Shown piece by piece: positions 35,701 through 45,014 of a DNA stretch of 64,000 nt. How positions within the stretch are numbered: position 1 is the stretch's first letter; each line of letters opens with the position of its first letter. A model generated the notes under the pieces. The model saw only the letters and a program-made list of their open reading frames with translations. It did not search any database and was not told the origin of the DNA. A program made the position numbers and the translations under genes. The stretch covers positions 186,001 to 250,000 of the forward strand of contig NZ_QNUE01000005.1 in assembly GCF_003385595.1 (NCBI RefSeq), given 5' to 3'. The DNA is from Chryseobacterium flavum. Lineage in GTDB: Bacteria; Bacteroidota; Bacteroidia; Flavobacteriales; Weeksellaceae.

Positions 35701-37791
35701 GCAGATAACTTTATTTTATCTAATGGAAACAGTGAAATATCAGTTCAGTCTGAAAGCAGCAGCCCAGACAGTCCCTTGAACCTATCGTTGAAAGATTTTA
35801 AGATTGAGACGATCACAGAACTCATCAAAAAGGATACTGTTCTGGCAAGAGGAACCATTAACGGAACAGCACAGCTTCAGGATATTACTAAAAAAATGTC
35901 TTTCACTTCTGATCTTAACATTTCTGATTTAGTTGTTTATGGAAATCCTGTGGGAAATCTTGCAGTAAAAGTGAACAATGCTACACCGGATATTTTAAAT
36001 GCTGATGTCGCTCTTTCCGGAAATAACAATGATGTAAAAATTCTGGGAGACTACAATACCTCATCCAGTACTTTCGATCTGAATATGGCAATCAACCAGC
36101 TTCAGATGAAGAGCATTCAGGGATTCTCTATGAATGCCATTACCAATACGGAAGGATATCTTTCAGGAAACTTAAAAATTACAGGAACTACTGATAAACC
36201 CAATATTTTAGGAAAAGTAAAATTCAATGATGCCGGGCTGGAAATTGCTAAAACAGGAAGTGATTTCAGGCATCTGAGCGATGAGATAGATTTTACAAGC
36301 CGTGGGATTGAGTTTGATAAATTTAAAATAAACGATAAAGATGGTAATGCACTTGTTATGGACGGACAGGTTCTTACCCAGACGTACAGAGATTTTGCCT
36401 TTAACCTGAATGTGAATGCTAAAGACTTCAAAGTGGTTAATTCGGAAAAATCCAATGATGCGATCATGTATGGTATTCTTGCCATTGATGCAGGCCTCCG
36501 GATCCGCGGGAACCTTGACCTCCCAAAAGTAGATGGCAGATTAAGCGTAGCCGACAATACAGATTTCACTTTTGTACTTCCTCAATCCACCCCATCTTTA
36601 CAGGAAAGAGACGGCATAGTGGAATTCATTGATCAGGACCAGGTTGTCTTAAATAAGACAATCAAAGCAGATACCCTTACTGCACAGAGCCGCATCAAAG
36701 GCATGGATGTAAGTGTCAATATTGAAGTCAGCAAGGAAGCAAAACTTTCATTAATTATTGATAAAGCCAATGGTGATTTTGTACAGCTTCAGGGGGAAGC
36801 AGAATTAACCGGAGGAATAGATCCTTCAGGAAAAACCACACTGGTAGGAGTATATGAAGTGGACAAGGGAAGCTATGACCTCTCTGTAAGCTTCCTGAAA
36901 CGTAAGTTTGATATCCAGAAAGGAAGTACTATTACCTGGACCGGTGAACCTACAATGGCTCAAATGGATATTACAGCCGTGTACAAAACAGAAGCGCCAC
37001 CTATTGACCTTGTAGAACAGCAGATCAGCGGAGAAAGTGCCTCAACGATAAATCAGTTTAAGCAGAGGGTCCCTTTCAATGCACTATTGAAAATGAAAGG
37101 TGAATTGCTGAAGCCTCAGCTCTCCTTTGATATTACCACGGATGAAAAAAATAATGCTGTATCCACCAATGTAAAAGATATTATTGACCAGAAACTAACT
37201 CAGGTCAGAACTCAGGAATCAGAGCTGAATAAGCAGGTGTTTGCCCTATTGCTGCTGAACCGTTTCATCGGAGAAAATCCATTTGAAAGCGGCGCCGGAA
37301 TGTCTGCAGAAACAATGGCAAGGCAAAGTGTGAGTAAGATTCTTTCCCAACAACTAAACAACCTGGCAGCAGGGCTTATCAAGGGGGTAGATCTTAATTT
37401 CGGTCTTGATTCGTCCGAGGATTATTCCAGCGGGCAAAAAAATACCAGAACTGATCTGAATGTAGATATCAGTAAAAAATTGTTGAATGACAGGTTAAAA
37501 GTGACAGTAGGAAGTAATTTCGGTATTGAAGGAGAAGCCCGCCAGAACGAAAATATGACCAATATTGCAGGGAATGTTTCAGTAGATTACAGTCTTTCCA
37601 AAGATGGAAGATATATGCTTCGTGCATACCGTAAAGACGAATATCAGGTGGCCCTTCAGGGGCAGATCATAGAAACCGGAATTGGCTTTATCATTACCTT
37701 GGATTATGATAAGTTCCGGGAGATTTTCCAAAAATCCAAAGAGAAGAAACCGAAAAAGAATCAAAATAACCAAGTGGTAGAATTTAAATAA
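32773..37791 (+). CDS. tamB: Translocation and assembly module inner-membrane protein TamB
   Basis: The 1672-residue protein has one N-terminal membrane anchor (ITFISILVLLTLLILSLRLP). An AsmA-like start follows (VQNFIKDKLIVYLEKKIKTP), then a very long repetitive beta-helix spanning the periplasm. It ends in the DUF490/TamB domain near the C-terminus (LVGVYEVDKGSYDLSVSFLKRKFDIQKG and later DITAVYKTEAPP). TamB-type proteins link the inner and outer membranes with a BamA-family partner and are implied in barrel assembly and phospholipid transport. I placed the start at a TTG (32773): no ATG fits, the -7 box lies at 32748, and the frame then begins xKLKINTTKLL. The stop overlaps the tamL ATG by one base, so translation is coupled. 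Confidence 0.88.
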   Translation: MKLKINTTKLLRRIAITFISILVLLTLLILSLRLPAVQNFIKDKLIVYLEKKIKTPVSLERVYIGFPNSLVMENLYLKGQDVDTLLAVKKLDVGLHMLKLLNSTADITSVDMQGARANVVRKPDGKFNFDYIIDAFATSDKEESPSKPFIISLDKIKLKDIGVTFNDQQSHNDIKLYFKSFDTRVKNFDLNKNSYAVNDINLDGLKLKLKQGLVEEVSEKVEKKVDSLNEKKTMNIGLRGIKLTNFDIDYGDENTKTFAKVLFKELSTKVNKLDLENNSYHIANVFLSGADIDANLYLPAKNATSKSSGTEIQKGSDKAMSLTLGKLVLNDVKARYNNTAISPVQQGMDFNHLNFSKMNVEVRSFKMQDNTFAGTVNSAEIQESKGLDIQKFNTDFVYGEKEAYLKSLYLQTSKTLLQDEVILNYNSINQLTSNPGAVRISANIKNSKIGFSDILNLVPTLRNTVPFNKYPNAVLNINANVKGSINDLLIKDLRVSGLDQLRVMASGKIRNAMNPDQLYYDLRIGEFSSGAKTIFNLVPKNTIPSNISLPSHFSIKGNAKGTTKVVNTDLNLYSTLGNAAIIAQIDMRRKNHELYDVKANLQGIQVGKIIQNKDIGPVTAQIVAKGESFDFKNANANLKGHVASAVYKGYRYQNMSLTGKINKGAYHVVLDSKDPNASLQLTASGVYDEKNPTVKVNGEVIKLDVNKLGFYEKPMIIAGKIDGDFTSLDPDNLNGYLNLKDFAFSDTKEVYPVQEVNLKASSTQDSTQIIFNSQIADAELKGKYKLTQVFGALTQTVNQYYQFQKPYKTQKPDPGQHFTFTAKVKNDDLIRKFVPDLKDFETINLAGNYDADSQKIEIDGQIPRLLYGENSIEEGVLRVTNENQALQYSLNVAALKSSSFSLNKISIDGDVANNTIRYNVTTKDEKDATRFLIAGNTKSLNDITEISLNPNGLKLNYTDWNVAENNRIQISSKGILADNFILSNGNSEISVQSESSSPDSPLNLSLKDFKIETITELIKKDTVLARGTINGTAQLQDITKKMSFTSDLNISDLVVYGNPVGNLAVKVNNATPDILNADVALSGNNNDVKILGDYNTSSSTFDLNMAINQLQMKSIQGFSMNAITNTEGYLSGNLKITGTTDKPNILGKVKFNDAGLEIAKTGSDFRHLSDEIDFTSRGIEFDKFKINDKDGNALVMDGQVLTQTYRDFAFNLNVNAKDFKVVNSEKSNDAIMYGILAIDAGLRIRGNLDLPKVDGRLSVADNTDFTFVLPQSTPSLQERDGIVEFIDQDQVVLNKTIKADTLTAQSRIKGMDVSVNIEVSKEAKLSLIIDKANGDFVQLQGEAELTGGIDPSGKTTLVGVYEVDKGSYDLSVSFLKRKFDIQKGSTITWTGEPTMAQMDITAVYKTEAPPIDLVEQQISGESASTINQFKQRVPFNALLKMKGELLKPQLSFDITTDEKNNAVSTNVKDIIDQKLTQVRTQESELNKQVFALLLLNRFIGENPFESGAGMSAETMARQSVSKILSQQLNNLAAGLIKGVDLNFGLDSSEDYSSGQKNTRTDLNVDISKKLLNDRLKVTVGSNFGIEGEARQNENMTNIAGNVSVDYSLSKDGRYMLRAYRKDEYQVALQGQIIETGIGFIITLDYDKFREIFQKSKEKKPKKNQNNQVVEFK

Positions 37792-40118
37792 TGAGTAATA
37801 TAATCCATACCTATTGTAAATATCTGCTGGCTTCCGGCCTGGTGGCTGCTGTTGTTTCCTGCAGTAACACAAGGTTTTTGAAAGAAGGCCAGATGCTGTA
37901 TACAGGAGCAGAGGTTAAGATCGAAAACGATACAATTTCCAAAAAAGAAAAGAAAGACCTTCAATCTGCACTGGAAGCTAATCTTACTCCCAAACCCAAC
38001 TCTACTTTTTTGGGAATGCGCCCTAAACTGTATTTTTATAATATTGCCAAAGAACCTAAGAAAGAAAAAGGATTTAACTACTGGCTTAAATATAAAGTTG
38101 GCGAAAAACCTGTATTATTGGGTGACGTTGACCGTGAATTCAATAAAGATATTATTGAAAACTATTCAGAGAATAAAGGATACTTCAATGCCAGGGCAAC
38201 TTATGATACCGTTTCAAAAAATAAAAAAGCAAAAGTAATTTATACCTTAAGACCGGGAGCAAGATACTTGATTGATGGGGTAAAATTCCAGAAGGATTCA
38301 ACTCTTGTTAATCAGGAAATTCAGGGCCTAACCAATAAAACGCTTCTTAAAAACGGAAAGCCATTTGACCTTGATGTGATTAAAGCCGAAAGAGACAGAA
38401 TTGATAATGGTTTAAAGGAAAGAGGTTTTTATTATTTTCATCCCGACAATATCATTGTGCAGGCTGATAGTACCGTAAGCAAAAACCATAAGGTAGAACT
38501 GAATGTAAAGCTCAAAGATAATACTCCGGATCTGGCTACCCAACAGTTCAGCATTGACAATGTAGTAGTATTTCCGAATTACAATATCCAGGATGTAAAA
38601 GACGGAAAGTATAGTATCCCGATGGATAAAGATTCCCTCTCTAAATATGCATTTGATGATATTTATGTAATTGATCCGCAACACAAATTCAAACCTAAAA
38701 TTTTCGACAGGGCTTTGTACTTTAAAAAAGGGGATCTTTATAACCGCTCCAACCATAATCTTACCCTGAACCGGCTAATCAGTCTGGGAGTTTTCAAATT
38801 TGTAAAGAATGAATTCATTGTGTCAGACTCAATCAATCACAAGTTCGATGCTTATTATTTACTGACTCCAAGACAGATTCAGTCACTGCGTCTGGAAGCT
38901 TTAGGAAGAACAAACTCTGCAAATTATGCAGGTAGTGAGCTTAACCTGAACTGGACCCATAGAAACTTCTTCCGTGGAGCAGAACAATTTAAAGCATCCA
39001 TTTACGGAGCCTTTGATTTCCAGATGGGCGGTCCTGAAAACGCCAACAATATTTTTCGTGCAGGAACAAATGTCCAGCTTTCCATTCCTAGGATTGTGGC
39101 ACCATTCCGCTTTCATTCTTCCAGTGAATTTGTTCCCAGAACAAATATCACATTGGGGTATGAATTCCAGAACAGGACAAAATATTATACCCTTAATAAC
39201 TTTACGGGCTCATTCGGATATATATGGAAAGAAAATGCGAGAAAGGAACATGAACTGAAAGTAATCGATATTACTCTGGTTTCTCCGGCCAATGTTACCG
39301 ATGAATATTATGAAAAATCTGAAAACAATCCTGCTATGCGACGTATTGTGGACAGACAGCTTATTTTTGGTCCTACTTATTCATATACGTATACCAATAC
39401 CATGCTTCCGAAGACCAATACCATTTATTATAAAGGAAGTCTGGATCTTGCAGGAAATATTACCGGTCTGGTGACAGGTGCTAATGTCAAAAAAGACAAG
39501 CAAAAGGAAATATTCGGAATTCCTTTCAGTCAATATATTAAAATTGAAAATGATTTAAGGTTCTATCATAAATTTACAGAAAAATCATCACTGGCAACCC
39601 GATTCATTGCCGGGATGGCTTATCCATATGGAAACTCAGAATTTATTCCTTTTTCCAAACAGTTTTTCTCAGGAGGAAGCAACAGTATCAGAGCGTTCCG
39701 CGCAAGGACACTGGGACCCGGAAGTTTTGATCCGCGAACAATACCGGAAGGTACTTATTTTGACCAGTCCGGGGATATTAAACTGGAATTAAATGCAGAG
39801 TACCGAGCCAATCTTTATAAGTTTTTAAATGCCGCAGTTTTTGTAGATGCCGGAAATATCTGGTTACTTCATGATGACCCTACGAGACCTGGTGCAAAAT
39901 TTTCTAAAGAATTTCTGAATGAAATTGCCGTAGGAGCCGGAGTTGGCCTGAGACTTGATTTTTCTATTCTGATTTTAAGACTGGATCTGGCCATGCCGCT
40001 TCGGGTACCATATTATGAAAAAGGCAACAGGTGGGCTTTTGATAAAATTAATTTTGGTGATCCAGGTTGGAGAAAAGATAATCTTATATTAAATATAGCG
40101 ATCGGATATCCATTTTAA
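37791..40118 (+). CDS. tamL: TamL: BamA/TamA-family outer-membrane lipoprotein
   Basis: The 775-residue protein starts with a lipoprotein signal whose lipobox ends AAVVSC, giving lipidated Cys24. It continues with POTRA-like domains (residues 40-340) and a 16-stranded Omp85 barrel (about 370-775). The L6-type motif appears as FFSGGSNSIRAFRARTLGPG near residue 620, the VRGF/Y-like conserved stretch of Omp85 proteins. It ends in IAIGYPF, an aromatic C-terminus. Lipidated TamA homologues paired with TamB are characteristic of Bacteroidetes and called TamL. Coupling to tamB by the overlapping TAATG supports a single complex bridging the envelope. Confidence 0.93.
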   Translation: MSNIIHTYCKYLLASGLVAAVVSCSNTRFLKEGQMLYTGAEVKIENDTISKKEKKDLQSALEANLTPKPNSTFLGMRPKLYFYNIAKEPKKEKGFNYWLKYKVGEKPVLLGDVDREFNKDIIENYSENKGYFNARATYDTVSKNKKAKVIYTLRPGARYLIDGVKFQKDSTLVNQEIQGLTNKTLLKNGKPFDLDVIKAERDRIDNGLKERGFYYFHPDNIIVQADSTVSKNHKVELNVKLKDNTPDLATQQFSIDNVVVFPNYNIQDVKDGKYSIPMDKDSLSKYAFDDIYVIDPQHKFKPKIFDRALYFKKGDLYNRSNHNLTLNRLISLGVFKFVKNEFIVSDSINHKFDAYYLLTPRQIQSLRLEALGRTNSANYAGSELNLNWTHRNFFRGAEQFKASIYGAFDFQMGGPENANNIFRAGTNVQLSIPRIVAPFRFHSSSEFVPRTNITLGYEFQNRTKYYTLNNFTGSFGYIWKENARKEHELKVIDITLVSPANVTDEYYEKSENNPAMRRIVDRQLIFGPTYSYTYTNTMLPKTNTIYYKGSLDLAGNITGLVTGANVKKDKQKEIFGIPFSQYIKIENDLRFYHKFTEKSSLATRFIAGMAYPYGNSEFIPFSKQFFSGGSNSIRAFRARTLGPGSFDPRTIPEGTYFDQSGDIKLELNAEYRANLYKFLNAAVFVDAGNIWLLHDDPTRPGAKFSKEFLNEIAVGAGVGLRLDFSILILRLDLAMPLRVPYYEKGNRWAFDKINFGDPGWRKDNLILNIAIGYPF

Positions 40119-40119
40119 T

Positions 40120-41061
40120 ATGATCAATAATATAAAGTTTTTCTGGGAAGTTCTAAAAGATACATTTACAGAATGGAACAATTCTTCCGCATCGAAAGAT
40201 TCGGCCAGTCTGGCTTATTACGCCATTTTTTCTATTCCCGGGTTACTGATTATTATTATCTGGGTTCTTGGAAACTTCTTTGGAGAAGAAGCTATTCGTG
40301 GACAAATCAGTACACAAATCAGTGGTATTATGGGACCTGATGTAGCTAAAAGTATTGAAGGAATGCTTGCTGGTGCCTTAATTGATAAAAAGAATATCTT
40401 TATGAAAGCTGTAGGTGTAGGCTCTTTGGTTTTCGGTTCCACTACTCTTTTCTTTCAGCTTCAGCATTCCCTAAATGCCCTCTGGGAGGTAGAAGCAGCT
40501 CCTAAAAAAGCATTGGTTAAATTTCTATTAGACAGGGCCAACTCATTGGGAATGATTTTGATATTAGGGTTTCTGCTAATGATCACCATGATTCTTTCTT
40601 CGCTTATCAGTTTATTTAATCAGATTATTACCCAATATTTTGGCTTTGAAACATACATGCTGGTAGAATTGGTTAATTTTGCCGTAGGATTCGGGCTTGT
40701 CATGCTCTTATTTGCCTTAATGTTTAAGGTTCTTCCTGATGTATTGATCAGTTGGAAGCCCGTATGGAAAGGTGCTTTTCTTACTACAGCTTTATTTACA
40801 CTGGGAAAATTTTTGTTGAGCCTTTACTTCAATCAGGTGAAACCAACCTCTGCTTTCGGAGCTGCCGGCACTGTAATTCTGATTATGATGTGGATTAATT
40901 ATTCCTGTATGCTGATATTTTTCGGTGCAGTGTTCACCAAGGTTTACACCTATAAAAAAGGATACAAAGTTTCTCTTTCCAAACATGCAAGGTGGACTCC
41001 TGCCAAATTGTATTCGGATAGTTTAAAACAGATGCACGGTGAAACTGATGATAAGAAATAA
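40120..41061 (+). CDS. YihY/BrkB-family inner-membrane protein
   Basis: The 313-residue protein has about six membrane helices and the family's N-terminal motif DSASLAYYAIFSIPGLLIII (residues 26-45). A G-S-x-V-F-G-S-T-T-L-F-F-Q-LQHSLNALWEVE region near 100-125 and FGAAGTVILIMMWINYSCMLIFFGA near 245-270 follow. The family was once called RNase BN in error; it is a membrane protein, and E. coli YihY and relatives are now implicated with TamB-like AsmA proteins in phospholipid transport. The gene starts one base after the tamL stop, so tamB-tamL-yihY form an operon, and the link to envelope lipid traffic is a sensible inference. A hairpin terminator follows at 41134. Confidence 0.9.
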   Translation: MINNIKFFWEVLKDTFTEWNNSSASKDSASLAYYAIFSIPGLLIIIIWVLGNFFGEEAIRGQISTQISGIMGPDVAKSIEGMLAGALIDKKNIFMKAVGVGSLVFGSTTLFFQLQHSLNALWEVEAAPKKALVKFLLDRANSLGMILILGFLLMITMILSSLISLFNQIITQYFGFETYMLVELVNFAVGFGLVMLLFALMFKVLPDVLISWKPVWKGAFLTTALFTLGKFLLSLYFNQVKPTSAFGAAGTVILIMMWINYSCMLIFFGAVFTKVYTYKKGYKVSLSKHARWTPAKLYSDSLKQMHGETDDKK

Positions 41062-41133
41062 AAGCAAGAAATTAATAATTTCATCAGTCTGTTATTTTAT
41101 AACTCAAATTATTAATATGCTGATACATTCCAT

Positions 41134-41166
41134 AAAAAAAGCCTTCTGAACTTTCAGAAGGCTTTA
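41134..41166. terminator. Bidirectional terminator between yihY-type gene and argS
   Basis: A stem of up to 13 bases (41138-41150 with 41153-41165) has an A-tract and T-tract on opposite sides, between convergent genes. Confidence 0.9.
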
Positions 41167-41169
41167 TTC

Positions 41170-42930
41170 TTACATCCTGTTTACCGTTCCTATTCCCAGA
41201 AGCTCCAAAGACTTTTTAATGGTCTTTGCCGTGAGATCTGAAACATTAAGACGGAACTGCTTTATATTTTCATCATCCTGATTCAGGATCGGATTATTCT
41301 GATAGAAAGAATTATATGCTTTCACAAGATCGTATACATAATTTGCTACCAAAGCAGGACTCAGTGTTTCTGCAGATTTAGCAACTACAGTTTTGAAGTT
41401 AGCCAGCTGCATGATCAACTCTTTCTCTGACTGGTTCAGAATGACATCAGCAGTATCTTTTTGCACATAATCTGCTTTAGATAATAAAGATTGAATACGT
41501 GCATAAGTATATTGAATAAATGGTCCTGTATTTCCATTAAAATCAATACTTTCAGCAGGATTGAAAAGCATTTTTTTCTTGGGATCAACCTTCAGCATAA
41601 AATACTTAAGAGCTCCAAGGCCTACTGTTTCATAAGAAGTTTCTTTATCTTCTTCTGAAAGGTTTTCCAGCTTGCCTAATTCCTGAGCTTTTAATTTTGC
41701 TGTTTCATACATCTCCTGCATCAGATCATCAGCATCTACAACAGTCCCTTCACGGGATTTCATTTTTCCTTCAGGAAGTTCTACCATTCCATAGGACAGG
41801 TGATACAGTTGATCAGCCCATTCATACCCTAACTTCTTAAGAATCTTAAATAAAACCTGGAAATGATAATCCTGCTCATTCCCTACCGTATAGATAAGTT
41901 TCTGAATATCGTTCTGCTTAAAGCGCTCTACAGCCGTTCCCAGATCCTGAGTCATATATACAGAAGTACCATCTGAACGTAACAATAGTTTCTGATCAAG
42001 TCCTTCATTGGTAAGGTCACACCAGACAGAACCGTCTTCTTTCTGATATAAAACGCCCTTATCCAGTCCTTCCTGAATAAGATCTTTTCCAAGCAGGTAA
42101 GTGTTACTTTCATATTGGACCTGATCAAAATCAACACCTAATCTTTTATAGGTTTCATTAAACCCTTTATATACCCAGGTGTTCATTTCAGCCCATAGAT
42201 TTCTAACCGTTTCATCTCCATTTTCCCAGTCTATCAACATTTTCTGAGCCTCTTTCATCATCGGAGCTTCTTTTTTAGCCTGTTCCTCTTCTACTCCTTG
42301 CCCGACAAGATCTGCAATTTCTTTTTTGTAGTTTTTATCAAATTCTACATAATAGTTTCCTACAAACTTATCTCCTTTTGTATTGGTAGATTCCGGAGTT
42401 TCCCCTTGTCCGAATTTTTCCCAGGCCAGCATTGATTTACAGATATGGATTCCTCTGTCATTGATGATCTGTGTTTTGATCACATCATATCCTGCTTCTT
42501 TTAAAATCTGCGCTACAGAAAAGCCTAACAGATTGTTTCTGATATGCCCTAAGTGTAAAGGCTTATTTGTATTAGGTGAAGAATATTCCACCATTACCGT
42601 TGAGTTTTTCTTTTCTATGATTGAAAATTTACCGCTAACAGATCTGAAATTATCAATAAAGAACTGGTTTTTAACTTTAACATTCAGGAATCCTTTTACT
42701 ACGTTGAAGCTATCCAACAATTCTGTCTGTTCTGTTAAAGCTTCCCCCAGCTCTACCCCAATACTTTCAGGATTCTTCTTTAATTGTTTTACCAACGGAA
42801 AAGTGACAATCGTAAAATCACCTTCAAACTCTGTTTTATTTTCCTGAACTTCCAGCCTGATATCTTTTAACTGATACACATTTAAAATAACCTCTGAAAG
42901 TTTCTGTTCTATAATATCTTTAATATTCAT
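41170..42930 (-). CDS. argS: Arginine-tRNA ligase
   Basis: ArgS charges tRNA-Arg in the cytosol. The 586-residue product has the N-terminal Arg-tRNA-synthetase additional domain (residues 1-85), the class-I HIGH-type motif as SPNTNKPLHLGHIRNNLLG near residue 117, and the KMSKS-region equivalent EGKMKSREGTVV near 390. The C-terminal helical anticodon-binding domain ends LLGIGTVNRM. Length and domain order fit bacterial ArgRS (E. coli 577). It stands alone, ending at the shared terminator, and the start ATG begins MNIKDIIEQKL. Confidence 0.97.
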   Translation of the reverse strand: MNIKDIIEQKLSEVILNVYQLKDIRLEVQENKTEFEGDFTIVTFPLVKQLKKNPESIGVELGEALTEQTELLDSFNVVKGFLNVKVKNQFFIDNFRSVSGKFSIIEKKNSTVMVEYSSPNTNKPLHLGHIRNNLLGFSVAQILKEAGYDVIKTQIINDRGIHICKSMLAWEKFGQGETPESTNTKGDKFVGNYYVEFDKNYKKEIADLVGQGVEEEQAKKEAPMMKEAQKMLIDWENGDETVRNLWAEMNTWVYKGFNETYKRLGVDFDQVQYESNTYLLGKDLIQEGLDKGVLYQKEDGSVWCDLTNEGLDQKLLLRSDGTSVYMTQDLGTAVERFKQNDIQKLIYTVGNEQDYHFQVLFKILKKLGYEWADQLYHLSYGMVELPEGKMKSREGTVVDADDLMQEMYETAKLKAQELGKLENLSEEDKETSYETVGLGALKYFMLKVDPKKKMLFNPAESIDFNGNTGPFIQYTYARIQSLLSKADYVQKDTADVILNQSEKELIMQLANFKTVVAKSAETLSPALVANYVYDLVKAYNSFYQNNPILNQDDENIKQFRLNVSDLTAKTIKKSLELLGIGTVNRM

Positions 42931-43014
42931 GTTCTTAAGTTTACTTCTGATAATGGAGATAACCTGTTTCTACCAAGCCGGCTTCCTCCAACATTTTGGA
43001 GTACAAATATACGG

Positions 43015-43045
43015 AAAGAGTTCGGTAACGGTTACCGAACTCTTT
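43015..43045. terminator. Strong palindrome downstream of the leader-peptide gene
   Basis: AAAGAGTTCGGTAAC (43015-43029) and its exact complement (43031-43045) flank a single G, followed on the + strand by TTATTAATT. It lies 61 bases past the stop of the peptide gene at 43107 and probably ends that transcript before argS. The one-base centre means the innermost pairs must open in RNA. Confidence 0.65.
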
Positions 43046-43106
43046 TATTAATTTATAATGTAATTCTCTTCTTAATTCTTTAACACTATGCTAAATCATA
43101 AAAATA

Positions 43107-43256
43107 CTAATAACATTTTTCAGGGTCATAAATCCTGCAAGCACCATTTTCAGTATACTGACAATATCCTTCCGGACAATATCCTCCTGGTGGAGGAACC
43201 CAGCCTCCTGAAACCATTTTTAAATCAGATTTTGATAATTTTCTTAGATTTTTCAT
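43107..43256 (-). CDS. Double-glycine leader peptide, bacteriocin-like (49 aa)
   Basis: This 150-base gene codes for 49 residues. The first 18 (MKNLRKLSKSDLKMVSGG) form a double-glycine leader of the kind cleaved and exported by C39-peptidase ABC transporters. The predicted mature part of 31 residues is WVPPPGG followed by a segment with four cysteines (27, 32, 40, 48), enough for two disulfides. Very similar leaders start the second peptide at 63941 (10 of 18 positions identical). Flavobacterial genomes carry many such short genes, usually labelled bacteriocin-like; what they do is not established. No transporter, immunity or modification gene is adjacent. No clear promoter was found. Start and stop are unambiguous. 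Confidence 0.8.
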   Translation of the reverse strand: MKNLRKLSKSDLKMVSGGWVPPPGGYCPEGYCQYTENGACRIYDPEKCY

Positions 43257-43365
43257 AATTAATATTTTTTGATTGTTCGAATTACTAAAATATTAAATAA
43301 ATATGAGATAACCTTAATTCTCCTCAAATTTATTAAGAGTTTCCTCAATAATTAAAATAGCAAAA

Positions 43366-43390
43366 CAAAAAAACCGCCCGAAGGCGGTAT
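43366..43390 (-). terminator. Terminator of the susC-susD operon
   Basis: ACCGCC (43373-43378) and GGCGGT (43383-43388) close a CGAA tetraloop, with a run of seven T on the - strand side, 28 bases past the susD stop. Confidence 0.88.
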
Positions 43391-43415
43391 CATATGAATG
43401 TTATTAAAATGCGTG

Positions 43416-45008
43416 TTAATTTACATCCCAAATCAATTTGGTGTTCATTTTGTCTCCACCAATAGCACTAGCTGCTGCTTGATAGTTCGCTGGGTTTAGT
43501 GTTTGAACACTTGTAGGATAAAATAATCTATTAGGTAAATCTGTCAATCCTGAAATCAGTGAAGTAAAGGTATATGTTGTTTGACCTCCTGTTGTAGGAA
43601 CATTCAGATTGGCGGTTTGGCCTGGTTTTAATAAAGTATTTGGGAAACCTGTTCTTCTATAATCAGCCCATGCTTCATACGGTTGCATAAATAAAGCAAT
43701 GTATTTTTGTGTAAGAACATTTTCTTTAGAAGCAGCTGGTAAGGCATTAACATAAGTATTAATAGTTGATGCTGCTACTCCCCATTTCTCCATAGAAGCT
43801 TTCACTCCATTAATATAATTGGTTTGTGACCAACCATTTTTCTCACTTAACAGGAACTCTACTTCAGAATATTCCATTAATACCTCGGTATAGCCTGGTT
43901 TTAAAATATTTTTGCTAAAGAAGTTAGCTGTCGCAGTTTGGCTAGCTGTCAAAGAGCTTGGAATACCATATGGCATACCATTAAAATCATCAGGATCTGT
44001 AGACTCAACTGATGTTCCATCTAAAATCTCTCCCTGAGAGGTTCCTACCGGGCTTGCATATTTAAATAAACGTGGGTCTAATCCGAAATTTCCAGATTGT
44101 CCTTTTAATAACTGTACGAAAGTTTTAGATATAGCAAAATCTGTTCTTGTACGGAAATTATCAAATAAAGGAGAAGGATTTACTAAATTATTTTCATAAG
44201 TAAGACCTACATTATCAGCATTAGAAGTCATTAATCCAGAATTAATTGCATCTGTTATATGAGCTTCTGCTCCAGGAACAACACCTTTAACTCTTGTTGC
44301 AACTCTGAGTCTCAAAGAATTCGCAAATTTCTTAAGCTTAATTCCTTTACTTACTCTTACCCCATTTTCCATATATGAGAACAGGTTATCTCCAGAAGTA
44401 AATACTGGTGAGTTCTCATCAACCATTTCAGCAGCCTCTTTCAATTCCTTTAGAATATCTGCATATACCTTTTGTTGGCTGGCAAATTTAGGTTGCAATG
44501 TCGCATTAATATTAAGTGCCTGAAAATCTGCATCCTTATTTCCATATGAATAATATGGAATATCACCAAAAGAGTCAGCAAGGGTAAGGAATACATATGA
44601 AAGCATAACTCTTGCAGCTGCAATCTGATTTTCATTCGGACCATAAACACTCATCTGAACCTTTGTTGACGGGTCAGTGTTTAAATCAATAATTTGTTTA
44701 TAATCCTGAGCAACTCTATATGAAAAGCTCCATAAGGAGACCCCTGTTGATAATCTGTATTGATATCGGTCTTCCTCGGTATATCCTGTTTGAGCAGAAT
44801 ATTGAACCCATGGCAATGTAATTCTTCCTGATTGCCATTCATCTCTTGTATTATCCATTAACTCTTTACTTGCACTGTTAAATATACCATATGTTAATGG
44901 CTTATCTGTAGAGTTAGGATTTATATCAATTTCATCGAATTTATCTGAACAACTATTTGACACTGCAGTTAAAGTTAAAACAGATAATATTAAAACTATT
45001 TTTTTCAT
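43416..45008 (-). CDS. SusD/RagB-family nutrient-binding outer-membrane lipoprotein
   Basis: The 530-residue protein has a lipobox ending AVSNSC (Cys20) and then SDKFDEIDINPNS, the usual start of the SusD_like_2 group. Helical TPR-like regions follow, with VMLSYVFLTLADSFGDIPY near residue 135 and a C-terminal AWADYRRTGFPNTLLKPG. It is presumed to cap the SusC channel on the cell surface and bind the ligand; the group often handles peptides or glycans. It lies six bases after the susC stop on the same strand, confirming a SusCD pair. There is no sugar-active enzyme or peptidase next to it, so the substrate cannot be told. Confidence 0.93.
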   Translation of the reverse strand: MKKIVLILSVLTLTAVSNSCSDKFDEIDINPNSTDKPLTYGIFNSASKELMDNTRDEWQSGRITLPWVQYSAQTGYTEEDRYQYRLSTGVSLWSFSYRVAQDYKQIIDLNTDPSTKVQMSVYGPNENQIAAARVMLSYVFLTLADSFGDIPYYSYGNKDADFQALNINATLQPKFASQQKVYADILKELKEAAEMVDENSPVFTSGDNLFSYMENGVRVSKGIKLKKFANSLRLRVATRVKGVVPGAEAHITDAINSGLMTSNADNVGLTYENNLVNPSPLFDNFRTRTDFAISKTFVQLLKGQSGNFGLDPRLFKYASPVGTSQGEILDGTSVESTDPDDFNGMPYGIPSSLTASQTATANFFSKNILKPGYTEVLMEYSEVEFLLSEKNGWSQTNYINGVKASMEKWGVAASTINTYVNALPAASKENVLTQKYIALFMQPYEAWADYRRTGFPNTLLKPGQTANLNVPTTGGQTTYTFTSLISGLTDLPNRLFYPTSVQTLNPANYQAAASAIGGDKMNTKLIWDVN

Positions 45009-45014
45009 TTTTGA

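Noticed and set aside
36117..36569. A 150-codon frame opposite tamB
   Set aside because: It is a shadow frame of a strongly supported gene.
42953..43051. A 32-codon + strand frame upstream of argS
   Set aside because: It runs through the perfect palindrome at 43015-43045 and has no homology that I can see.
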